Made by a program: the position numbers and the translations under genes. A DNA stretch of 64,000 nt from assembly GCF_001455205.1 (NCBI RefSeq), contig NZ_CP013341.1, forward strand, positions 2,108,001 to 2,172,000, read 5' to 3'. The notes under the pieces are model-generated. The model was not told the origin of the DNA, ran no database searches, and saw only the letters and a list, made by a program, of their open reading frames with translations. Numbering within the stretch: position 1 is the first letter of the stretch; the number at the start of each line of letters is the position of its first letter. Positions 18,979 through 25,800 of the stretch are shown piece after piece. The DNA comes from Nitrosomonas ureae. GTDB lineage: Bacteria > Pseudomonadota > Gammaproteobacteria > Burkholderiales > Nitrosomonadaceae.

Positions 18979-19026
18979 TTACAAAAACAGGTCAGAAAAA
19001 TTGCAATTTCTGACCCGTTTTTGTAA
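18979..19026. terminator. Long hairpin after FG-GAP gene 1
   Basis: 20-base arms (18979-18998 and 19007-19026) pair with one mismatch; eight-base loop. The right arm contains TTTTT, so it should terminate on the plus strand, and the symmetry allows termination in both directions. Confidence 0.8.
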
Positions 19027-19118
19027 GGCAGTTGCCAGTATTGAATGATGCATTTATCGACAATCTTCCCGTTGTATTTCAATAGCCGCTGAGGCTTCTC
19101 TAAAACCTACACCTATTA

Positions 19119-19256
19119 TCAGAATTATCTGAATTGTTATTGAAGGTTTTTTGTGCCACAGTGCCTGATCTCGTCAATATATTCTAATAAAAATAATTTA
19201 AATGAAAGATTTGCGGTATGTGATGGAATATTCTGCTGATCAGCATCCCGATCATC
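19119..19256 (+). repeat. FG-GAP upstream element, copy 2
   Basis: Second copy of the 138-bp element (see 13486 and 22133). Similarity to copy 3 extends left to about 19080 (CTTCTCTAAAACCTAC). It differs from the others by creating an ATG (AAATGAAAG) where they have ATT. Confidence 0.85.
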
Positions 19257-19348
19257 AAGTCGCCCGGTGGATGGCAGTGATGATGGTGGATGACTTCAAC
19301 GTTGATGAACTGCCCGCAAATCACTTCTTATTTTGGAGGCAAAAATAA
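19202..19348 (+). CDS. Small ORF overlapping the start of FG-GAP gene 2, 48 aa
   Basis: ATG 19202 opens 48 codons (starts MKDLRYVMEYSADQ, ends LPANHFLFWRQK) and the stop overlaps the next start as TAATG at 19346-19350, so translation could be coupled. An internal ATG at 19223 is shared by all three copies. No good ribosome binding site is seen for 19202. Related peptide sequence (LPAN, FL) is recoverable from the other two copies only by allowing a stop or a frameshift, so this may be the one intact copy of a small gene or a chance survivor. Function unknown. Confidence 0.4.
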   Translation: MKDLRYVMEYSADQHPDHQVARWMAVMMVDDFNVDELPANHFLFWRQK

Positions 19349-21225
19349 TGACAACAACGACCAGTATCAATTTATCCAGTCTTGATGGCAGTAACGGTTT
19401 TCGTATAGATGGCCTTTCATATTACCTGTCGGGTTTTTGGCTTAGTAGCGCAGGTGATATGAATGGCGATGGTTTTGACGATATGGCCATTGGCACTACA
19501 TATTCTCGGGAGTATTCAGGGCGTAGTTATATAGTGCTTGGAATGGAATCGGGCTTTAGCGCCAGCAGTAATTTGGGTGGTTTTCGTGCAGGTAGTAACG
19601 GTTGGTCGAAAAATACTGTCGATGGCGTGGGTGATGTTAACGGTGATGGTTTTGATGACGTGATTGTGGTTACAGAAACCGATAATTTTTATGGCGATAC
19701 CGTTGTTAACGACACTTACGTGATATTTGGAAAGGCTTCTGATCTTGATCGCAGCAATGGATTTAGTCTGGAAGCAGGACTGGACGTTCAAGCTAGTGGA
19801 GCAGGAGATGTTAACGGGGACGGTCTGGGTGATCTTATTATTGGCGCACCGCTGAATGACAGCTATTCTGGTTCCAGCTACGTGGTATTTGGCAATTCTT
19901 CAGGTTTTGATGCGACGATGGATATATCAGGGCTGGATGGAACCAATGGTTTTCGGCTGGATGGCATAACGGAGCTTAATCTTTCAGGTTATTCAGTCGA
20001 CGGTGCTGGGGATGTCAACGGAGATGGTTTTGATGATGTGATTATTGGCGCTTCTGGCGTAGATTCAAACGGTTCCAGCCTCGGCTCCGGCTATGTCGTG
20101 TTTGGCAAAGCTTCGGGATTCAGTGCCGCCATGAGTTTATTCGCTCTTGACGGCAGTAACGGTTTTCGTTTGGATGGCGCGGTGATGGATCGCAGCGTTG
20201 TCAGAGCTGCCGGAGATATCAACGGTGATGGTTATAGTGATGTGCTTGTCAGTGGGCGCTCTTCTAGTAGCTATGTGGTATTTGGCAAAGCTGCGGGTTT
20301 TGATGCGACGATGGATTTATCCGATCTTGATGGCAGCAACGGCTTTCATCTGGATGGAGAAGGTCAGGTTATCTCGGCGAATTCTGCCGGGGATGTGAAC
20401 GGTGATGGTTTTGATGACGTGATTATTGGCAATTCCAAAGGCGATTCGAATGGAGAGGACTCCGGCTCCAGTTACGTGATGTTCGGCAAGGCATCGGGGT
20501 TTGATGCCGAGATAAAGTTGTCTGATCTTGATAGCACTAACAGCATTCGTCTGAATGGGGTAGCAGCGGGCGATCGATCAGGCCATTCTGTGAGCAGTGC
20601 GGGGGATGTCAATGGAGACGGTTTTGATGATCTCATGGTTGCTGCGATAGGAACTGATTGGAAGACCTATAACTCCGGTTCTGTTTATGTGATTTTTGGT
20701 CGCAGCAGCTTTGTTGATGACGTAGATTTCCCCGGCACGCCCGGAGATGATATTTTCACTGGCACTTCAGTTGCGGAGAGTTTTGAGGGTGGAGATGGCA
20801 ACGATCGTATGATTGGCCGTGGTGGTGCGGATTCGTTCGATGGCGGTGCCGGAAATGATTATATTCGCATACTAGGCGATGACTTCCAGCATGTCGACGG
20901 CGGTACGGGTACCGATACCTTGGGATTCGCTGGCAGCGGTTTTAATCTCGACCTGTCCAGCGTGATCGATAACATTCACGGCATTGAGACGATCGCTTTA
21001 TATGGGGTTGGCGACAATACGCTGACCCTGACGGCGCAGGATGTTATCGATCTGTCGGGTGAGACGGATACCTTGAAGGTCAAAGGCAACGCCGGAGATA
21101 GCGTGGTTGGGTTGAGCAGCGGTTGGACCGATGGCGGCGTTCACGGAAATTTCCACACCTACACGCAAGGTGAGGCGGTGCTGCTGATCGGGGTGGATGT
21201 GACGACGGATTTCCCGATAATCTAA
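19348..21225 (+). CDS. Secreted FG-GAP/RTX protein, one seven-bladed propeller (gene 2)
   Basis: ATG 19348 follows GGAGG at 19335; the earlier TTG at 19333 lies inside that site and is rejected. 625 residues: exactly seven FG-GAP repeats (GDMNGDGFDD to GDVNGDGFDD), then RTX-like GGDGNDRMIGRGGADSFDGG (~residue 475) and the same ~115-residue tail as genes 1 and 3. No signal peptide; type I secretion is inferred from the RTX and tail. About 101 consecutive bases (20836-20936) are identical to gene 1 (18566-18666), pointing to recent duplication or gene conversion. Role probably calcium-dependent adhesion or matrix. Confidence 0.9.
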   Translation: MTTTTSINLSSLDGSNGFRIDGLSYYLSGFWLSSAGDMNGDGFDDMAIGTTYSREYSGRSYIVLGMESGFSASSNLGGFRAGSNGWSKNTVDGVGDVNGDGFDDVIVVTETDNFYGDTVVNDTYVIFGKASDLDRSNGFSLEAGLDVQASGAGDVNGDGLGDLIIGAPLNDSYSGSSYVVFGNSSGFDATMDISGLDGTNGFRLDGITELNLSGYSVDGAGDVNGDGFDDVIIGASGVDSNGSSLGSGYVVFGKASGFSAAMSLFALDGSNGFRLDGAVMDRSVVRAAGDINGDGYSDVLVSGRSSSSYVVFGKAAGFDATMDLSDLDGSNGFHLDGEGQVISANSAGDVNGDGFDDVIIGNSKGDSNGEDSGSSYVMFGKASGFDAEIKLSDLDSTNSIRLNGVAAGDRSGHSVSSAGDVNGDGFDDLMVAAIGTDWKTYNSGSVYVIFGRSSFVDDVDFPGTPGDDIFTGTSVAESFEGGDGNDRMIGRGGADSFDGGAGNDYIRILGDDFQHVDGGTGTDTLGFAGSGFNLDLSSVIDNIHGIETIALYGVGDNTLTLTAQDVIDLSGETDTLKVKGNAGDSVVGLSSGWTDGGVHGNFHTYTQGEAVLLIGVDVTTDFPII

Positions 21226-21275
21226 CGAGTTTTTAAGAACTTTCTGTATTACTATTTAGAATAACTAATTAAACG

Positions 21276-21300
21276 AATAGGATAGGATAGGATAGGATAA
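21276..21300. repeat. Pentanucleotide tandem repeat (GGATA)
   Basis: About four and a half units of GGATA between FG-GAP gene 2 and its terminator. It lies in non-coding DNA. Confidence 0.9.
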
Positions 21301-21339
21301 AAAAATCAGTTAACTTGTTTTTATGATTTTATTTCAGGC

Positions 21340-21377
21340 AATAAAAAAGCCACTTAATATTAAGTGGCTTTTTTATT
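21340..21377. terminator. Bidirectional terminator between convergent genes
   Basis: Perfect 38-bp palindrome centred on AATATT; arms carry GCCACTTAA/TTAAGTGGC flanked by A and T runs on both sides. It separates FG-GAP gene 2 (plus) from the small secreted protein gene (minus). Confidence 0.93.
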
Positions 21378-21392
21378 AACAAGGGGATTTTA

Positions 21393-21773
21393 TTAATTAA
21401 CTTGAGTATTGCTGCTGCCGCTTACAAATTGCGGTGTTTGACTCTCACCCGCTAATTTGTAATGTATCGCTACTTGAGCTTTATTCTCAGCTACAATTTT
21501 TTCATATTCACGAATATTGGCTTTCTCATGTGATTGAAAATCCTGACCTCTACGACCATAGTAATAAGGCCTGTCTTCATAATCTTCCAACGCAGCTTTA
21601 TGTTGTACCAACTTATCTTCAGCTTCTTTTAATAAAAGTTCATGATGTTTTGCCAATTGCAGATGTTCTTGTGCAGTTAAAATTTCTTCAGCACTTGCAG
21701 AACCGAAGGGCAGGCCGACAAAAAATAAAGCAGCGATTAATGATATTGCTGTAATAGTTTTTTGAGTTTTCAT
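21393..21773 (-). CDS. Small secreted helical protein, 126 aa
   Basis: ATG 21773 is chosen over 21899: GGAGG lies eight bases before it and the product starts with a signal peptide (MKTQKTITAISLIAALFFVG, ending SASA). The mature ~95 residues are charged and helical (QLAKHHELLLKEAEDKLVQH, then YYYGRRGQDFQSHEKANIREYEK). It resembles small periplasmic proteins of unknown function in nitrosomonads; no domain name is assigned. Transcribed convergently to FG-GAP gene 2. Confidence 0.78.
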   Translation of the reverse strand: MKTQKTITAISLIAALFFVGLPFGSASAEEILTAQEHLQLAKHHELLLKEAEDKLVQHKAALEDYEDRPYYYGRRGQDFQSHEKANIREYEKIVAENKAQVAIHYKLAGESQTPQFVSGSSNTQVN

Positions 21774-21842
21774 GATTTTTGCCTCCGAAATAAATTTCAA
21801 CGATTGAGTACATATTAATGACTCCGGCATCGGAAATAAATC

Positions 21843-21878
21843 GGGAAACCCTTGATTCTTATACTGGGGAAACCCTTG
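21843..21878. repeat. Direct repeat GGGAAACCCTTG upstream of the small secreted protein
   Basis: Two identical 12-base copies at 21843-21854 and 21867-21878, 24 bases apart, with a partial third (AAGGGAAATC) at 21889. Their position 70-105 bases before the minus-strand start suggests a regulator site; the regulator is unknown. Confidence 0.5.
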
Positions 21879-21899
21879 TTGATCTCTAAGGGAAATCAT

Positions 21900-22132
21900 T
21901 AGAATCCATGAAAATGAAGGGTGTGTTTAGATTTTAACAAGAGCGTTAAGGTCAGTTGAGCAAACCATTCATCAAAATTTATTTAATTGCTTTGCTTTCA
22001 GTCTTTACAAATATAAGTGTGCAATATCTGATCTGCCTTGATACGACAACTTCTGCAGAGAATGCGTTTTTCAGCAAATTTTCCGCTGTTTTCCAAGCAT
22101 TCCTCAAGCTTCTTTAAAACCTACGCATACAG
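21900..22132. other. Intergenic region before FG-GAP gene 3
   Basis: AT-rich. The right end (from ~22095) already resembles the sequence before element copy 2. No gene, tRNA or terminator recognised in the rest. Confidence 0.4.
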
Positions 22133-22270
22133 TCAGAATTATCTGAATTGTCATTAAAGTATTTTTGTGCCACAGTGCCTGATCTCGTCAAAATATTCTT
22201 ATAAAAATAATTTAAATTAACGATTTGCGGTATGCGATGGAATATTCTGTTGATAAGCAATCCAATCATC
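22133..22270 (+). repeat. FG-GAP upstream element, copy 3
   Basis: Third copy of the 138-bp element, about 94% identical to copy 1 by hand alignment. A small frame begins at the shared ATG 22237 (MEYSVDKQSNHQ) and ends at 22344 after a one-base shift relative to copy 2. Confidence 0.85.
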
Positions 22271-22344
22271 AGTTAATTCAGTTTAAGACAAAGATGATGA
22301 TGAACATTTCATTAATGATAGATTACCGGCAAATATTTTCTTAA
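22237..22344 (+). CDS. Small ORF upstream of FG-GAP gene 3 (frameshifted copy)
   Basis: 35 codons starting MEYSVDKQSNHQ. Compared with the 48-codon frame of copy 2 there is a one-base deletion near 22300; past it, the neighbouring frame reads DRLPANIFLIWGQK and runs in frame into the FG-GAP ATG. Probably decayed. Confidence 0.28.
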   Translation: MEYSVDKQSNHQLIQFKTKMMMNISLMIDYRQIFS

Positions 22345-22358
22345 TCTGGGGGCAAAAA

Positions 22359-24338
22359 ATGACAATAAATAGTATTAATTTATCAAGCCTTGATGGCAGC
22401 AATGGATTTCGTTTGAATGGGGGTACAAATGGTGCTGTCAGCTCTCATTATCTTGATGGTCTCTCTGTTAGCAGTGCAGGTGATATTAACGGGGATGGTT
22501 TTGACGATGTGGGAATTGGGCATATTTTTCAGAAAAACTATCATGGAAGCTTCGTTGTGTTTGGCAAGGAATCGGGTTTCAGTGCCACAATGGACTTGGA
22601 TACTCTGAACGGTGAAAATGGTTTTGAGATTTACGGAGGTAAGAGTCAAAGTTTTGTCGAAGGAGTCGGTGATATTAATGGAGATGGTTTTGAGGACGTA
22701 GCGCTTATTACGGGATTTGTGAGTTCATATTCATATTCCTTAAATAGCTCAGCCTATGTGATATTTGGAAAACCTGAAGATTTCAACCCCAAATTGAAAT
22801 TATCTGACCTTGATGAGGATACGGGTTTCCGCATAGATGGGGTAAAAGGCTCTGATTTCTCAGCTAAATCATTCAGCGGTATAGGAGATATCAATGGCGA
22901 TGGCTTTGATGATTTGATTATAACCTCTCTGGGTTATGATCCCTACGATGGATATTCGGGGGCTAGTTACGTGGTGTTTGGTAAATCATCAGGTTTTGAT
23001 GCGCTTACGAATGTGTCCGATCTGGATGGCAGTAACGGTTTTCGTATAAATGAAGTTCCAGGGAGTTTTGCATCTGGAGGATCGGCCAGCGATGCAGGGG
23101 ATATCAATGGCGATGGTTTTAATGATTTCATTATTGGTATGCCTAGCGACGATCTAAACGGGCGTAACTCCGGTTCCAGTTACGTGGTGTTTGGCAAAGC
23201 TTCGGGGTTTCAAGCCGCAATGAATCTGTCTGATTTGGACGGCAGCAATGGTTTTCGTTTTGATGGTATAGCGCTAGGTGATCGGTTGGGTAGCAGTGTT
23301 AGCACTGCGGGAGATGTCAATGGCGATGGTTTTGATGACGTGATTGTCAGCGATAGTTCATTCAGCGGCAATCCAAATAATTATGTGGTTTTTGGTAAAG
23401 CGTCCGGTTTTGAAGCCACGATGAACTTATCCGAGATTGACGGTAGTAATGGTTTTCGTCTGAAGGGGATAGATAATGGATTTGTTTTTATCAATGTAAT
23501 CAGTGGTGCAGGGGATGTCAATGGCGATGGCTTTGATGATTTGATTATTGGTGTTCCTAATGCTGATCCAAACGGCAGTGACTCTGGTTCTAGTTATGTG
23601 TTATTTGGCAAAGCTTCGGGATTTGACGCTGAGATAACGTTGTCCGATCTTGACAATAGTAACAGTATTCGTCTGGACGGAGCGGAAGAAGATGATGAAT
23701 CTGGTACATGGGTTAGTGGTGCGGGGGACGTCAATGGCGATGGCTTTGATGATTTAATGATCGGTGCTCCAGGTGCTGATTCATATGGTTCCAGTTACGT
23801 GATCTTCGGTCGCAGCGATTTTACCGGTAATGACGTGGATTTTCCCGGTACACCAGGAGACGATAATTTTACCGGCACTTCAGTTGCGGAGAGTTTTGAG
23901 GGTGGAGATGGCAACGACCGCATGATCGGCCGCGGTGGTGCGGATTCGTTTAATAGCGGAGCGGGTAATGATTACATCCGCATCTTGGGCGATGATTTTC
24001 AATTTGTTGATGGTGGGTTGGGTACTGATATCCTGGGATTGGCCGGCAGCGGATACAATCTCGATCTGTCCAGCGTGATCGATAACATTCATGGAATTGA
24101 AACCATTAGTTTATATGGAGTCGGAGATAACATGCTGACCTTGACGGCGCAGGATGTTATCGATCTGTCGCAAGAGACGGATACTTTGAAGATCAAAGGT
24201 AACGCAGGAGATAGCGTGGTTGGGTTGAGCAGCGGTTGGACCGATGGCGGCGTTCACGGAAATTTCCACACCTACACGCAAGGTGATGCGGTGTTGTTGG
24301 TCGGGGTAAATGTGACGACGGATTTCCCGGTAGCCTGA
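22359..24338 (+). CDS. Secreted FG-GAP/RTX protein, one seven-bladed propeller (gene 3)
   Basis: ATG 22359 after GGGGGC. 659 residues: seven FG-GAP repeats, then RTX-like GGDGNDRMIGRGGADSF (~residue 510) and the common C-terminal tail (SGWTDGGVHGNFHTYTQGDA). The first three blades closely match the second propeller of gene 1 (shared VEGVGDINGDGF, YSYS, SSAYVIFGK), so that propeller and this gene share a recent ancestor. Its RTX start matches gene 2 over ~44 bases. Type I secretion and a surface or matrix role are inferred as for its paralogues. Confidence 0.9.
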   Translation: MTINSINLSSLDGSNGFRLNGGTNGAVSSHYLDGLSVSSAGDINGDGFDDVGIGHIFQKNYHGSFVVFGKESGFSATMDLDTLNGENGFEIYGGKSQSFVEGVGDINGDGFEDVALITGFVSSYSYSLNSSAYVIFGKPEDFNPKLKLSDLDEDTGFRIDGVKGSDFSAKSFSGIGDINGDGFDDLIITSLGYDPYDGYSGASYVVFGKSSGFDALTNVSDLDGSNGFRINEVPGSFASGGSASDAGDINGDGFNDFIIGMPSDDLNGRNSGSSYVVFGKASGFQAAMNLSDLDGSNGFRFDGIALGDRLGSSVSTAGDVNGDGFDDVIVSDSSFSGNPNNYVVFGKASGFEATMNLSEIDGSNGFRLKGIDNGFVFINVISGAGDVNGDGFDDLIIGVPNADPNGSDSGSSYVLFGKASGFDAEITLSDLDNSNSIRLDGAEEDDESGTWVSGAGDVNGDGFDDLMIGAPGADSYGSSYVIFGRSDFTGNDVDFPGTPGDDNFTGTSVAESFEGGDGNDRMIGRGGADSFNSGAGNDYIRILGDDFQFVDGGLGTDILGLAGSGYNLDLSSVIDNIHGIETISLYGVGDNMLTLTAQDVIDLSQETDTLKIKGNAGDSVVGLSSGWTDGGVHGNFHTYTQGDAVLLVGVNVTTDFPVA

Positions 24339-24395
24339 CAAATCGCTCAAAAAACTATCGGATTGGTATGTGGTGCTGATCTGTGGTGATCTATA

Positions 24396-24425
24396 AAAGG
24401 TCGCTTGAATCGTGAAGCGACCTTT
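24396..24425 (+). terminator. Hairpin after FG-GAP gene 3
   Basis: Perfect 11-bp stem AAAGGTCGCTT/AAGCGACCTTT with an eight-base loop, followed by ACTATTTT; a plausible intrinsic terminator with a weak U tract. Confidence 0.75.
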
Positions 24426-24706
24426 ACTATTTTGGCTTCACGTTAGAGTTGATTTGTGATGGCCCTTGATTGACTGTGCTTGATCGCCTCGGTGCGTATC
24501 ATCACCCCGTTTATTGATGGCAGAAAATAATAAGATTTTAATTAGTTGTTAAGCGCCAACTTCATGTAGAGTGTCGCCGGATCATAATTCCTTTCACTTT
24601 ACCGGGTTACTGATGTATCTGATGAATCGATTATCTCTTTTGCGAATGCTTATTGATTGGCTTGCGAACCCGGCTCTACAGCCACTATGAACAGTATCCG
24701 GTAAGC
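24426..24706. other. Upstream region of the BASS transporter gene
   Basis: From 24527 onward this is the parent of the degenerate copy at 13065-13350. No separate gene or clear promoter is visible. Confidence 0.45.
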
Positions 24707-25630
24707 ATGTTGCAAAAACTAACGCTGTTATTTCCGCTATGGATGATTGTGCTGTGCGCGGCCGCATTAATTTGGCCGGAGTGGCTGATTTTTCTGAATC
24801 AAGGCTCCGTCGTAGTGTTAATTCTGGCGTTTGTCATGCTGTGTATGGGCCTGACGCTCACGTTCGATGATTTCCGCCGCATTGCTCGCATGCCCAAAAC
24901 TGTAGCCATTGGTTTTGCGGCACAATATTCCATCATGCCGCCGTTAGCTTACGGCATAGCGTATACGCTCAGTTTGCCCGATTATTTTGCGGTCGGTCTG
25001 ATTCTGGTGGGTTGTTGCCCTGGCGGCACGGCTTCAAATCTGGTGACTTATATTGCCAAGGCGGATGTTGCGCTTTCCGTTGTCATGACGGTCTGCTCCA
25101 CTTTGGCTGCAGTCGTGCTGACGCCGTTACTCACGCAATTGTTTGCCGGCGCGCTTGTTCCGGTGGATAGTTGGTTGCTATTCAAGCAGACGCTGCAAGT
25201 GGTAATACTACCGGTTGTTCTGGGTGTTCTGCTCAATCGTTGGGTGCCTCGATTGGTGCAAAGCGTAATGCCAGTTGCACCTTTGCTGTCAGTGCTGGGG
25301 GTATGCGTAATCTGTGCCATAGTGTTTGCAGCTCATGCGGAGTCCATTCTCAATCATGGCGCTGAATTGCTTCTTGCGACAGCCTTGCTGCATGGGAGTG
25401 GCTTTTTCATTGGTTATCACTTGGCAAAACTACTCGGTTGCCAGTTGCAAACCGCGCGCACGATTGCGGTTGAAGTGGGCATGCAAAATTCCGGTTTGGC
25501 CATTGTACTGGCTAAACAGGCATTTCCAGTGCTGCTGTTGACGCCCGTTGCAGGTGCGGTTTCGGCGCTCATGCATTCGTTGATCGGCAGCTTGCTGGCT
25601 GTCTTATGGCGTATCCGAGGCCCATCTTAG
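24707..25630 (+). CDS. Bile acid:sodium symporter (BASS) family transporter
   Basis: ATG 24707 (307 aa) is preferred to the TTG at 24653 because it begins directly with membrane helix one (MLQKLTLLFPLWMIVLC), the family length is ~300, and the remnant at 13244 keeps the same ATG. About ten hydrophobic segments; family motifs VGCCPGGTASNLVTYIAKAD and EVGMQNSGLAIVLAK are present. BASS carriers import organic anions (bile acids in animals; pyruvate, pantoate or other acids in bacteria and plants) with sodium. The substrate is unknown. No partner gene is adjacent. Confidence 0.9.
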   Translation: MLQKLTLLFPLWMIVLCAAALIWPEWLIFLNQGSVVVLILAFVMLCMGLTLTFDDFRRIARMPKTVAIGFAAQYSIMPPLAYGIAYTLSLPDYFAVGLILVGCCPGGTASNLVTYIAKADVALSVVMTVCSTLAAVVLTPLLTQLFAGALVPVDSWLLFKQTLQVVILPVVLGVLLNRWVPRLVQSVMPVAPLLSVLGVCVICAIVFAAHAESILNHGAELLLATALLHGSGFFIGYHLAKLLGCQLQTARTIAVEVGMQNSGLAIVLAKQAFPVLLLTPVAGAVSALMHSLIGSLLAVLWRIRGPS

Positions 25631-25731
25631 TTGCACACATTCCAATCGGGACGGCTTGCGATTACAGGGAATAAATCCGGCCGAAAATCCTTTCCTTTTC
25701 TCAGTTAACCGAATTTTTAATTTACATGGGA

Positions 25732-25749
25732 ATGTAATATCCCTGTCAT
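25732..25749 (+). promoter_or_regulatory. PhoB box before the beta-helix protein gene
   Basis: ATGTAATATCCCTGTCAT matches CTGTCATAWAWCTGTCAY at 14 of 18 positions, the second half-site perfectly. A TAGATT -10-like hexamer starts 10 bases later, the spacing expected of a PhoB-activated promoter. Confidence 0.62.
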
Positions 25750-25800
25750 GTTGGCCTGTTAGATTTGCTTACCTATTTAAAACTTGGAGGTGGGTAAATC

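Noticed and set aside
13712..24338. Regularly recurring DNA words suggesting a CRISPR-like array
   Set aside because: The repeats are coding FG-GAP blades of ~60-70 codons in one open frame, not short palindromic repeats with unique spacers.
25743..25762. Second Pho half-site CTGTTAG after CTGTCAT
   Set aside because: Spacing is 13 bases instead of 11; the 25732-25749 box is the better fit.
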